A stretch of DNA of 64,000 nt, taken from assembly GCA_958298945.1 (NCBI GenBank), contig CATQJD010000111.1:1178001-1242000 (forward strand), in the 5' to 3' direction. Source of the stretch: Atherix ibis. Its lineage: Eukaryota > Arthropoda > Insecta > Diptera > Athericidae. Of this stretch, positions 14,235 through 26,418 are shown in pieces. The first letter of the stretch is position 1. Each line of letters begins with the position of its first letter. The notes under the pieces are model-generated. The model searched no databases and had not been told where the DNA came from. It saw nothing but the letters and a program-made list of their open reading frames with translations. The position numbers and the translations under genes were made by a program.

Positions 14235-14255
14235 CGAGGGTCGTTCAATAAGTCC
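14235..14255 (+). repeat. Mariner left terminal inverted repeat
   Basis: This is a 21-bp end starting cgagggtcgttcaataag, the exact reverse complement of 15326-15346. Beyond 21 bp the two ends no longer match well. It is the 3' end of the element relative to the transposase. In this family the N-terminal helix-turn-helix domain of transposase binds these repeats. Confidence 0.95.
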
Positions 14256-14284
14256 ATAGAAAAAGATGGAAAAAATTGTTTTTT

Positions 14285-14295
14285 AAAAAAAAAAA
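14285..14295. other. A run at the transposase 3' end
   Basis: Eleven A residues on + (T on the coding strand) lie just downstream of the transposase stop codon, between it and the left terminal repeat. Such runs are length-unstable. It is low complexity and no function is claimed. Confidence 0.6.
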
Positions 14296-14296
14296 T

Positions 14297-14500
14297 TTAT
14301 TTTTCAACATAATCTCCTTTTAACTCTATACTCTTTCTCAACCGTTTTTCCAAAATTTTTATCCCGTCCAAAAAATAGGATTCCCGAAGTTCTGCAAAAT
14401 ACTCATCCGTTTGAGCAATGACGGCCTCGTTGGAAGTGAACCGTCGTCCGCCAAGCCATTTCTTTAGATTGGAGAAAAGAAAATAGTCACTCGGGGCCAA
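14297..14500 (-). pseudogene. Transposase fragment: C-terminal end with third catalytic Asp
   Basis: This open stretch of 67 codons begins at an internal Met within the MAPSDYFLF motif and runs to the natural stop. It contains the third acidic residue of the catalytic triad (14486-14488) and the conserved NLKKWLGG, FTSNE and ELKGDYVEK blocks. The Met is not a natural start: the same frame continues upstream into HYSPDL, the normal preceding motif. A one-base loss near 14510-14520 separates it from the preceding fragment. Confidence 0.93.
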
Positions 14501-14742
14501 ATCTGGTGAATAATGGGATTCTGCAATAATTCCATTCTCAATTCTACAATTTTGGCCATGGAAACAGCGCAGGTGTGCACACGCGCATTGTCCTGATGCA
14601 AGAGAATTTTTTTCTTCTTCAGATGGAGGCGTTTCTCTTTGATTTCCTCGCTCAACTGTTGCAATAACGACGCGTAATACGCTCCTGTTATTGTTTTTCC
14701 TTTTTCCAAGTAATCGATAAAAATGATGCCTGCGAATTCCAA
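14464..14742 (-). pseudogene. Transposase fragment: middle of catalytic domain with second catalytic Asp
   Basis: This 92-codon open stretch carries FIDYLEKGKTITG, YYASLL, LKKKKILLHQDNARVHT and SMAKI, all typical of the mariner catalytic core. The Asp of HQDNA is at 14590-14592. The last 15 or so residues after LLQNP are out-of-frame noise, because the true frame shifts by one base there. Between the second and third aspartate codons lie 101 bases, one short of 34 codons, which pinpoints a single-base deletion and supports the DD34D class. Upstream, GKVMATVFW lies in a different frame, again one base off, near 14735-14742. Confidence 0.92.
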
Positions 14743-14776
14743 AAGACCGTGGCCATCACCTTGCCGGCCGTATAGC

Positions 14777-14806
14777 CTCAGTGTCCACTAGTCTCAGTGT
14801 CCACTA
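14777..14806. repeat. 14-bp direct repeat at the internal deletion of the mariner
   Basis: ctcagtgtccacta occurs at 14777-14790 and again at 14793-14806, a 16-bp period. On the coding strand it falls between EENKRNRVVDTE and TAGKVMATVFW, where an intact mariner transposase has about 50 further residues including the first catalytic Asp. The short duplication therefore marks the deletion scar and suggests repair synthesis with local template slippage. One copy creates the in-frame TGA at 14778-14780. Confidence 0.8.
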
Positions 14807-14817
14807 CACGATTGCGC

Positions 14818-15054
14818 TTATTCTCCTCTGAGAGCAAACAAGGCCCCATCTTGCCGAAATTTTTTCACAGACAATTTTTCATGCAAAATTGAAGCGACTG
14901 TACCTTGTGATATATCCGTGGCCTCAACTAATTCGCGCACTTTAATTCGCCGATTGTTCAAAATCAGATCGTGGATTTTGTCGATGATTTCAGGAGTAAA
15001 CACCTCAACTGGACGTCCTGAATGATGTTCATCTTTTGTGGATGAACGGCCACG
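14818..15054 (-). pseudogene. Transposase fragment: linker and second helix-turn-helix
   Basis: This is the same frame as the start codon, resumed after the TAA at 15055-15057, and reads RGRSSTKDEHHSGRP, then EIIDKIHDLIL, VRELVEATDISQGTVASIL and HEKLSVKKF. GRP is the AT-hook-like linker motif of mariner DNA-binding domains. An internal Met at 15003-15001 allows a 61-codon ORF, but it is not the natural start. The frame is lost near 14856-14865; the normal continuation (GPCLLSEENKRNRVVD) is in another frame. The last residues before the stop at 14818 are noise. Confidence 0.9.
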
Positions 15055-15201
15055 TTAAAATTCATTCACCCAATTGTAAACCGTCGCAAATAAACGTGCA
15101 GATGTGCCATGAACTGCATCCAACTCGGCTTTGATTTCTTTCGGGCTTAAGCCTTTCAAATGGAGATGTTTGATGATAGCCCTAAGCTCGCTTTTTTCCA
15201 T
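15055..15201 (-). pseudogene. Transposase fragment: N-terminus and first helix-turn-helix
   Basis: 48 codons run from ATG 15201-15199 to a premature TAA at 15055-15057. They begin MEKSELRAII and include KGLSPKEIKAELDAVHG and VYNWVNEF, matching the first paired-like helix of mariner transposases. The TAA replaces a codon, probably for Lys, in the conserved EF-RGR stretch by a single substitution. The ATG is chosen because it starts the conserved N-terminus and leaves a leader of about 124 bp to the right terminal repeat, as in other mariners. Confidence 0.88.
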
Positions 15202-15325
15202 TGTTATGCACAAATAAATGTCGTTAACTTTAATCGACGATAGAAATTGACCTACGCTATGGATCGAGCTAAAATGTTGACAGCTTTCCTGTCGATAATA
15301 ATACTTACAAAAAAATTTTATCGAA

Positions 15326-15346
15326 GGACTTATTGAACGACCCTCG
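15326..15346 (-). repeat. Mariner right terminal inverted repeat
   Basis: This is the exact 21-bp reverse complement of 14235-14255, ending ccctcg against the TA at 15347-15348. It lies at the 5' end of the transposase unit. The region between it and the ATG (15202-15325) is AT-rich leader; no firm promoter motif was identified. Confidence 0.95.
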
Positions 15347-15348
15347 TA
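15347..15348. other. TA target-site duplication, right
   Basis: TA immediately outside the right terminus, paired with 14233-14234. Removing the element and one TA gives gaagtagTActtctta, so left purine-strand satellite would join right pyrimidine-strand satellite directly, with a 6-bp palindrome (agtact) centred on the TA. Confidence 0.9.
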
Positions 15349-18300
15349 CTTCTTATTTCTCTTAAATATACTACTTCATATTCCTCCTGAATATACTACT
15401 GCATATTCCTCTTAAATATACTACTTTATATTCCTCTTTAATATACTACTTCATATTACTCTTAAATATACTACTTCATATTCCTCTCAAATATACTACT
15501 TCATATTCTTCTTAATTATAATACTTAATATTCCTCTTAAATATACTACAATACTTCATATTCCTCTTAAATATACTACTTCATATTCCTCTTAAATATA
15601 CTACTGCATATTTCTCTTAAATATACTACTGTATATTCCTCTTAAATATACTACTGTATATTCCTCTGAAATATACTACTTCATATTCCTCTTAAATATA
15701 CTACTGCATATTCCTCTTAAATATACTACTTCATATTCCTCTTAAATGTACTACTGCATATTCCTCTTAAATATACTACTGCATATTCCTCTTAAGTATA
15801 CTACTTCATATTCCTCTTAAAAATACTACTTCATATTGCTCTTAAATATACTACTATATATTCCTCTTAAATATAATATTTAATATACCTCTTAAATATA
15901 ATACTTAATATTCCTCTTAAATATAATACTTAATAGTCCTCTTAAATATTCTACTGCATATTCCTCTTAAATATACTACTTCATATTCCTCTTAAATATA
16001 CTACTTCATTATCCTCTTAAATATACTACTTCATATGCCTCTTAAATATACTACTGCATATTCTTCTTAAATATACTACTTCATATTCCTCTTAAATATA
16101 CTACTTCATATTCTTTTTAAATATACTACTGCATATTCCTCTTAAATATACTACTTCATATGGCTCTTAAATATAATATTTATATTCCTCTTAAATCCAA
16201 TACTTAATATTTCTCTTAAATATACTTCTTCATATTCCTCTTAAATATACTACTTTATATTCCTCTTAAATATACGACTGCATATTCCTTTTAAATATAC
16301 TACTTCATATTTCTCTTAGATATACTACTGCATATTAACCTTAAATATACTACTTCATATTTCTCTTAAATATACTACTTCATATTCCTCTTAAATATAC
16401 TACTTTATATTCCTCTTAAATATACTACTGCATATTTCTCTTAAATATACTACTTCATATTCCTCTTAAATATACTACTTCATATTACTTTTAAATATAC
16501 TACTTCATATTCCTCTCAAATATACTACTTCATATTCCTCTTAAATATAATACTTTATATTCCTCTTAAATATACTACAATACTTCATATTCCTCTTAAA
16601 TATACTACTTCATATTCCTCTTAAATATACTACTGCATATTCCTCTTAAATATACCACTTCATATTCCTCTTAAATATACTACTTCATATTACTCTTATA
16701 TATACTACTTCATATTCCTCTCAAATATACTACTTCATATTCTTCTTAAATATAATACGTAATATTCCTCTTAAATATACTACAATACTTCATATTCCTC
16801 TTAAATATACTACTTCATATTCCTCTTAAATATACTACTGCATATTCCTCTTAAATATACTACTGCATATTCCTCTTAAATATACTACTGCATATTCCTC
16901 TTAAATAAACTACTTCATATTCCTCTTAAATATACTACTGCATATTCCTCTGAAATATACTATTTCATATTCCTCTTAAATGAACTACTGCATATTCCTC
17001 TTAAATATACTACATCATATTCCTCTTTAATATAAATTTCTTATTCCTCTTAAATATACTACTTCATATTCCTCTTAAATATACTTCTTCATATTCCTCT
17101 TAAATATACTACTGCATATTCCTCTTATATATACTACTTCATATTCCTCTTAAATATACTACTTCATATTGCTCTTAAATATACTACTATATATTCCTCT
17201 AAAATATAATACTTAATATTCCTCTTAAATATAATACTTAATATTCCTCTTAAATATAATACTTAATATTCCTCTTAAATATACTACTGCATATTCCTCT
17301 TAAATATACTACTTTATATTCCTCTTAATTATACTACCTCATTATCCTCTTCAATATACTACTTCATATGCCTCTTAAATATACTTCTGCATATTCATCT
17401 TAAATATACTACTGCATATGGCTCTTAAATATAATACTTAATATTCCTCTTAAATATAATACTTAATATTTCTCTTAAATATACTACTTCATATTCCTCT
17501 TAAATATACTACTTCATATTCCTCTTAAATATACTACTGCATATTCCTTTTAAATATACTACCTCATATTTCTCTTAAATATACTACTGCATATTAATCT
17601 TAAATAGTATACTACTTCATATTCTTTTTAAATATACTACTGCATATTCCTCTTAGATATACTACTGCATATGGCTCTTAAATATAATACTTAATATTCC
17701 TCTTAAATATATTACTTAATATTTCTCTTAAATATACTACTTCATATTCCTCTTAAATATACTACTTCATATTCCTCTTAAATATACTACTGCATATTCC
17801 TTTTAAATATACTACCTCATATTTCTCTTAAATATACTACTGCATATTAATCTTAAATATACTACTTCATATTCCTCTTAAATATACTACTTCATATTCC
17901 TCTTAAATATACTACTTCATATTACTCTTAAATATACTACTTCATATTCCTCTCAAATATACTACTTCATATTCCTCTTATATATAATACTTAATATTCC
18001 TCTTAAATATACTACAATACTTCATATTCCTCTTAAATATACTACTTCATATTCCTCTTAAATATACTACTGCATATTCCTCTCAAATATACTACTTCAT
18101 ATTCCTCTTAAATATAATACTTAATATTCCCCTTAAATATACTACAATACTTCAAATCCTCTTAAATATACTACTTCATATTCCTCTTAAATATACCACT
18201 GCATATTCCTCTTAAATATACTACTGCATATTCCTCTTAAATATACTACTGCATATACCTTTTAAATATACTACTTCATATTCCTCTTAAATATACTACT

Positions 18301-19879
18301 GCATATTCCTCTTAAATATACTACTTCATATTCCTCTTAAATGTACTACTATATATTCCTCTTAAATATACTACTGCATATTCCCCTTAAATATACTACA
18401 TCATATTCCTCTTAAATATAAACTTCTTATTCCTCTTAAATATACTAATTCATATTCCTCTTAAATATACTTCTTCATATTCTTCTTAAATATAATACTG
18501 CATATTCCTCTTAAATATACTACTTCATATTCCTCTTAAATGTACTACTGCATATTCCTCTTAAATATACTACTGCATATTACTCTTAAATATACTACTT
18601 CATATTCCTCTCAAATATACTACTTCATATTCCTCTTAAATATAATACTTAATATTCCTCTTAAATATACTACAATACTTCATATTCCTCTTAAATATAC
18701 TATTTCATATTCCTCTTAAATATACTACTGCATATTCCTCTTAAATATACTACTTCATATTCCTCTTAAATATACTACTTCATATTATTCTTAAATATAC
18801 TTCTTCATATTCCTCTCAAATATACTACTTCATGCTCCTCTTAAATATACTACTTCATATTCCTCTCAAATATACTTCTTCATATTCCCCTTAAATATAA
18901 TACTTAATATTCCTCTTAAATATACTACAATACTTCATATTCCTCTTAAATATACTACTTCATATTCCTCTTAAATATACTACTGCATATTCCTCTTAAA
19001 TATACTACTGCATATTCCTCTTAAACATACTACTGCATATTCCTCTTAAATATACTACTTCATATTCCTTTTAAATATACTACTGCATATTCCTCTTAAA
19101 TATACTACTTCATATTCCTCTTAAATGTACTACTGCATATTCCTCTTAAATATACTACTGCATATTCCTCTTAAATATACTACATCATATTCCTCTTAAA
19201 TATAAACTTCTTATTCCTCTTAAATGTACAACTTCATATTGCTCTTAAATATACTACTATATATTCCTCTTAAATATAATACTTAATATTCCTCTTAAAT
19301 ATAATACTTCATATTCCTCTTAAATATAATACTTAATATTCCTCTTAAATATACTACTGGATATTCCTCTTAAATATACTACTTCATATTCCTCTTAAAT
19401 ATACTACTTCATTATCCTCTCCAATATACTACTTCATATGCCTCTTAAATATACTACTGCATATTCATCTTAAATATACTACTTCATATTCCTCTTAAAT
19501 ATACTACTTCATATTCCTCTTAAATATACTACAATACTTCATATTCCTCTTAAATATACTACTTTATATTCCTCTTAAATATACTACTGCATATTCCTCT
19601 TAAATATACTACTTCATATTCCTCTTAAATAAACTACTTCATATTACGCTTAAATATACTACTTCATATTCCTCTTAAATATACTACTTCATATTCCTCT
19701 TAAATATAATACTTAATATTCCTCTTAAATATACTACAATACTTCATATTCCTCTTAAATATACTACTTCATATTCCTCTAAAATATACTACTGCATAAT
19801 CCTCTTATATATACTACTGCATATTCCTCTTAAATATACTACTGCATATTCCTCTTAAATATACTACTTCATATTCCTC

Positions 19880-20970
19880 TTAAATATACTACTGCATATT
19901 TCTCTTAAATATACTACTTCATATTCCTCTTAAATGTAATACTGCATATTCCTCTTAAATATACTACTGCATATTCCTCTTAAATATACTACATCATATT
20001 CCTCTTATATATAAACTTCTTATTCCTCTTAAATATACAAATTCATATTCCTCTTAAATATACTTCTTCATATTCCTCTTAAATATAATACTGCATATTC
20101 CTCTTAAATATACTACTTCATATTCCTCTTAAATGTACTACTGCATATTCCTCTTAAATATACTACTGCATATTCCTCTTAAATATACTCCATCATATTC
20201 CTCTTAAATATAAACTTCTTATTCCTCTTAAATATACTACTTCATATTTCTCTTAAATATTCTTCTTATTATTCCTCTTAAATATACTACTGCATATTCC
20301 TCTTAAATGTACGATTTCATATTTCTCTGAAATATACTACTTCATATTCCTCTCAAATATACTACTTCATATTCCTCTAAAATATGATACTTAATATTCC
20401 TCTTAAATATACAACAATACTTCATATTCCTCTTAAATATACTACTTCATATTCCTCTTATATATACTACTGCATATTCCTCTTAAATATACTATTTCAT
20501 ATTCCTCTTAAATATACTACTTCATATTACTCTTAAATATACTACTTCACATTCCTCTCAAATATACTACTTTATATTCCTCTTAAATATAATACTTAAT
20601 ATTCCTCTTAAATATACTACAATACTTCATATTCCTCTTAAATATACTACTTCATATTCCTCTTAAATATACTACTGCATATTCCTCTTAAATATACTAC
20701 TGCATATTCCTCATAAATATACTACTGCATATTCCTCTTAAATATACTACTTCATATTCCTCTTAAATATACTTCTTCATATTCCTCTTAAATATACGAC
20801 TGCATATTCCTCTCAAATATACTACTTCATATTCCTCTTAAATATACTACTTCATATTCCTCTTAAATATACTACAAACTTCATATACCTCTTAAATATA
20901 CTACTTCATATTCCTCTTAAATATACTACTGCATATTCCTCTTAAATATACTACTGCATATTCCTCATAA
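19880..20970 (-). repeat. 1.8-kb-period duplication in domain A, copy 1
   Basis: Rare units recur 1822 bp downstream. Markers are tctcttaaat 19901/21723, taaatgtaat 19931/21753, acgatttcat 20311/22133 and tcataaatat 20711/22533. A related third copy lies 7115-7116 bp downstream of this one (acgat at 27426, tggctcttaa 21011/28127). Edges are approximate. Confidence 0.8.
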
Positions 20971-21699
20971 ATATACTACTGCATATTCCTCTTAAATATA
21001 CTACTGCATATGGCTCTTAAATATAATACTTAATATTCCTCTTAAATATAATACTTAATATTTCTCTTAAATATACTACTTCATATTCCTCTTAAATATA
21101 CTACTTCATATTCCTCTTAAATATACTACTGCATATTGCTTTTAAATATACTACCTCATATTTCTCTTAAATATACTACTGCATATTAATCTTAAATATA
21201 CTACTTCATATTCCTCTTAAATATACTACTTCATATTCCTCTTAAATATACTACTTCATATTCATTTCAAATATACTACTGCATATTAATCTTAAATATA
21301 CTACTGCATATTCCTCTTAAATAAACTACTTCATATTCCTCTTAAATATACTACTTCATATTAATCTTAAATATACTACTTCATATTCCTCTCAAATATA
21401 CTTTTTCATATTCCTCTTAAATATAATACTTAATATTCCTCTTAAATATACTACAATACTTCATATTCCTCTTAAATATACTACTTCATATTCCTCTTAA
21501 ATATACTACTGCATATTCCTCTCAAATATACTACTTCATATTCCTCTTAAATATAATACTTAATATTCCCCTTAAATATACTACAATACTTCATATTCCT
21601 CTTAAATATACTACTTCATATTCCTCTTAAATATACTACTGCATATTCCTCTTAAATATACTACTGCATATTCCTCTTAAATATACTACTTCATATTCC

Positions 21700-22790
21700 T
21701 CTTAAATATACTACTGCATATTTCTCTTAAATATACTACTTCATATTCCTCTTAAATGTAATACTGCATATTCCTCTTAAATATACTACTGCATATTCCT
21801 CTTAAATATACTACATCATATTCCTCTTATATATAAACTTCTTATTCCTCTTAAATATACAAATTCATATTCCTCTTAAATATACTTCTTCATATTCCTC
21901 TTAAATATAATACTGCATATTCCTCTTAAATATACTGCTTCATATTCCTCTTAAATGTACTACTGCATATTCCTCTTAAATATACTACTGCATATTCCTC
22001 TTAAATATACTCCATCATATTCCTCTTAAATATAAACTTCTTATTCCTCTTAAATATACTACTTCATATTTCTCTTAAATATACTTCTTATTATTCCTCT
22101 TAAATATACTACTGCATATTCCTCTTAAATGTACGATTTCATATTTCTCTGAAATATACTACTTCATATTCCTCTCAAATATACTACTTCATATTCCTCT
22201 AAAATATGATACTTAATATTCCTCTTAAATATACAACAATACTTCATATTCCTCTTAAATATACTACTTCATATTCCTCTTATATATACTACTGCATATT
22301 CCTCGTAAATATACTATTTCATATTCCTCTTAAATATACTACTTCATATTACTCTTAAATATACTACTTCACATTCCTCTCAAATATACTACTTTATATT
22401 CCTCTTAAATATAATACTTAATATTCCTCTTAAATATACTACAATACTTCATATTCTTCTTAAATATACTACTTAATATTCCTCTTAAATATACTATTGC
22501 ATATTCCTCTTAAATATACTACTGCATATTCCTCATAAATATACTACTGCATATTCCTCTTAAATATACTACTTCATATTCCTCTTAAATATACTTCTTC
22601 ATATTCCTCTTAAATATACTACTGCATATTCCTCTCAAATATACTACTTCATAATCCTCTTAAATATACTACTTCATATTCCTCTTAAATATACTACAAT
22701 ACTTCATATACCTCTTAAATATACTACTTCATATTCCTCTTAAATATACTACTGCATATTCCTCTTAAATATACTACTGCATATTCCTCT
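21700..22790 (-). repeat. 1.8-kb-period duplication in domain A, copy 2
   Basis: Partner of 19880-20970 at offset 1822. It shares the acgatttcatatttctctga unit at 22133 and the tcataaatat unit at 22533, in the same order. After about 22790 the sequence switches to the gcttttaaat type that copy 1 reaches by a different path, so the right edge is a recombination-like junction. Confidence 0.8.
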
Positions 22791-25684
22791 CAAATATACT
22801 ACTGCATATTGCTTTTAAATATACTACCTCATATTTCTCTTAAATATACTACTGCATATTAATCTTAAATATACTACTTCATATTCCTCTTAAATATACT
22901 ACTTCATATTCCTCTTAAATATACTACTTCATATTCATTTTAAATATACTACTGCATATTAATCTTAAATATACTACTGCATATTCCTCTTAAATAAACT
23001 ACTTCATATTCCTCTTAAATATACTACTTCATATTAATCTTAAATATACTACTTCATATTCCTCTCAAATATACTACTTCATATTCCTCTTTAATATAAT
23101 ACTTAATATTCCTCTTAAATATACTACAATACTTCATATTCCTCTTAAATATACTACTTCATATTCCTCTTAAATATACTACTGCATATTCCTCTCAAAT
23201 ATACTACTTCATATTCCTCTTAAATATAATACTTAATATTCCCCTTAAATATACTACAATACTTCATATTCCTCTTAAATATACTACTTTATATTCCTCT
23301 TAAATATACTACTGCATATTCCTCTTAAATATACTACTGCATATTCCTCTTAAATATACTACTGCATATACCTCTTAAATATACTACTTCATATTCCTCT
23401 TAAATATACTACTGCATATTCCTCTTAAATATACTACTTCATATTCCTCTTAAATGTACTACTGTATATTCCTCTTAAATATACTACTGCATATTCCCCT
23501 TAAATATACTACATCATATTCCTCTTAAATATAAACTTCTTATTCCTCTTAAATATACTACTTCATATTACTCTTAATTATACTTCTTCATATTCCTCTT
23601 AAATATAATACTGCATATTCCTCTTAAATATACTACTTCATATTCCTCTTAAATGTACTACTGCATATTCCTCTTAAATATACTACTGCATATTACTCTT
23701 AAATATACTACTTCATATTCCTCTCAAATATTCTACTTCATAATCCTCTTAAATATAATACTTAATATTCCGCTTAAATATACTACAATACTTCATATTC
23801 CTCTTAAATATACTACTTCATATTCCTCTTAAATATACTACTGCATATTCCTCTTAAATATACTACTTCATATTCCTCTTAAATATACTACTTCATATTA
23901 TTCTTAAATATACTTCTTCATATTCCTCTCAAATATACTACTTCATGTTCCTCTTAAATATACTACTTCATATTCCTCTCAAATATACTTCTTCATATTG
24001 CCCTTAAATATAATACTTAATATTCCTCTTAAATATACTATAATACTTCATATTCCTCTTAAATATACTACTTCATATTCCTCTTAAATATACTACTGCA
24101 TATTCCTCTTAAATATACTACTGCATATTCCTCTTAAATATACTACTGGATATTCCTCTTAAATATACTACTTCATATTCCTTTTAAATATACTACTGCA
24201 TATTCCTCTTAAATATACTACTTCATATTCCTCTTAAATGTACTACTGCATATTCCTCTTAAATATACTACTGCATATTCCTCCTAAATATACTACACCA
24301 TATTCCTCTTAAATATAAACTTCTTATTCCTCTTAAATGTACTACTTCATATTGCTTTTAAATATACTACTATATATTCCTCTTAAACATAATACTTAAT
24401 ATTCCTCTTAAATATAATACTTCATATTCCTCTTAAATATAATACTTAATATTCCTCTTAATTATACTACTGGATATTTCTCTTAAATATACTACTGCAT
24501 ATTCATCTTAAATATACTACTTTATATTCCTCTTAAATATACTACTTCATATTCCTCTCAAATATACTACAATACTTCATATTCCTCTTAAATATACTAC
24601 TTCATATTCCTCTTAAATATACTACTGCATATTCCTCTCAAATATACTACTTCATATTCCTCTTAAATATAATAATTAATATTCCCCTTAAATATACTAC
24701 AATACTTCATATTCCTCTTAAATATACTACTTCATATTCCTCTTAAATATACTACTGCATATTCCTCTTAAATATACTACTGCATATTCCTCTTAAATAT
24801 ACTACTGCATATACCTTTTAAATATACTACTTCATATTCCTCTTAAATATACTACTGCATATTCCTCTTAAATATACTACTTCATATTCCTCTTAAATGT
24901 ACTACTATATATTCCTCTTAAATATACTACTGCATATTCCCCTTAAATATTCTACATCATATTCCTCTTAAATATAAACTTCTTATTCCTCTTAAATATA
25001 CTAATTCATATTCCTCTTAAATATACTTCTTCATATTCCTCTTAAATATAATACTGCATATTCCTCTTAAATATACTACTTCATATTCCTCTTAAATGTA
25101 CTACTGCATATTCCTCTTAAATATACTACTGCATATTACTCTTAAATATACTACTTCATATTCCTCTCAAATATACTACTTCATATTCCTCTTAAATATA
25201 ATACTTAATATTCCTCTTAATTATACTACAATACTTCATATTCCTCTTAAATATACTACTTCATATTCCTCTTAAATATACTACTGCATATTACTCTTAA
25301 ATATACTACTTCATATTCCTCTTAAATATACTACTTCATATTATTCTTAAATATACTTCTTCATATTCCTCTCAAATATACTACTTCATGCTCCTCTTAA
25401 ATATACTACTTCATATTCCTCTCAAATATACTTCTTCATATTCCCCTTAAATATAATACTTAATATTCCTCTTAAATATACTACAATACTTCATATTCCT
25501 CTTAAATATACTACTTCATATTCCTCTTAAATATACTACTGCATATTCCTCTTAAATATACTACTGCATATTCCTCTTAAATATACTACTGCATATTCCT
25601 CTTAAATATACTACTTCATATTCCTTTTAAATATACTACTGCATATTCCTCTTAAATATACTACTTCATATTCCTCTTAAATGT

Positions 25685-26387
25685 ACTACTGCATATTCCT
25701 CTTAAATATACTACTGCATATTCCTCTTAAATATACTACATCATATTCCTCTTAAATATAAACTTCTTATTCCTCTTAAATGTACTACTTCATATTGCTC
25801 TTAAATATACTACTATATATTCCTCTTATATATAATACTTAATATTCCTCTTAAATATAATACTTCATATTCCTCTTAAATATAATACTTAATATTCCTC
25901 TTAAATATACTACTGGATATTCCTCTTAAATATACTACTTCATATTCCTCTTAAATATACTATTTCATTATCCTCTCCAATATACTACTTCATATGCCTC
26001 TTAAATATACTACTGCATATTCATCTTAAATATACTACTTCATATTCCTCTTAAATATACTACTTCATATTCCTCTTAAATATACTACAATACTTCATAT
26101 TCCTCTTAAATATACTACTTTATATTCCTCTTAAATATACTACTGCATATTCCTCTTAAATATACTACTTCATATTCCTCTTAAATAAACTACTTCATAT
26201 TACCCTTAAATATACTACTTCATATTCCTCTCAAATATACTACTTCATATTCCTCTTAAATATAATACTTAATATTCCTCTTAAATATACTACAATACTT
26301 CATATTCCTCTTAAATATACTACTTCATATTCCTCTAAAATATACTACTGCATAATCCTCTTATATATACTACTGCATATTCCTCTT
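25685..26387 (-). repeat. 734-bp tandem duplication, copy 1
   Basis: Markers tactaca 25734/26468, tcctcttata 25821/26555 and cataatcctc 26351/27085 all lie 734 bp apart. Flanks diverge at about 25684 and 26388. Within the aligned part I noticed only a c/t difference (gcctctt near 25996, gccttt near 26730). 734 is not a multiple of 25 because the segment holds off-length units. Confidence 0.85.
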
Positions 26388-26418
26388 AAATATACTACTG
26401 CATATTCCTCTTAAATAT

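Larger units (their letters stand above)
14297..15201 (-). pseudogene. Mariner transposase pseudogene
   Basis: The remnant covers about 300 codons of a protein normally near 345. It starts at ATG 15201-15199 (MEKSEL...) and ends at TAA 14299-14297 after GDYVEK, the usual mariner C-terminus. In order it has the first helix-turn-helix (about 15201-15058), the GRP-rich linker, the second helix-turn-helix (VRELVEATDISQGTV, about 14950-14895) and the catalytic domain from about 14770 down. Damage seen: in-frame TAA at 15055-15057; a frameshift near 14856-14865; an internal deletion at about 14777-14806 with an in-frame TGA at 14778-14780; a frameshift near 14735-14742; and a frameshift near 14510-14520. 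The first catalytic Asp is lost with the deletion. The second is at 14590-14592 (HQDNARVH) and the third at 14486-14488 (APSDYFLF). No other gene lies in the element. Confidence 0.95.
14235..15346 (-). mobile_element. Degenerate mariner DNA transposon (DD34D), internally deleted
   Basis: The element is 1112 bp, bounded by perfect 21-bp terminal inverted repeats beginning cgagggtcgt and flanked by TA on each side. The transposase reads on the minus strand. Full-length mariners are usually about 1.3 kb, so roughly 150-200 bp are missing; the loss lies within the coding region at about 14777-14806. The spacing between the second and third catalytic aspartates fits mariner DD34D once one lost base is allowed for. 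The copy cannot encode an active enzyme because of stops, frameshifts and the lost first aspartate. With both ends intact it might still be moved by a transposase supplied elsewhere. It sits exactly where the satellite changes orientation. The subfamily is not assigned. Confidence 0.96.

Noticed and set aside
14464..15003. Separate small genes at 14297-14500, 14464-14742 and 14818-15003
   Set aside because: All three are pieces of one mariner transposase split by frameshifts and a deletion; their starting Met codons are internal.
14235..15346. A MITE rather than a mariner remnant
   Set aside because: The element still carries most of the transposase reading frame with two catalytic aspartates, so it is a decayed full-type element with one internal deletion.
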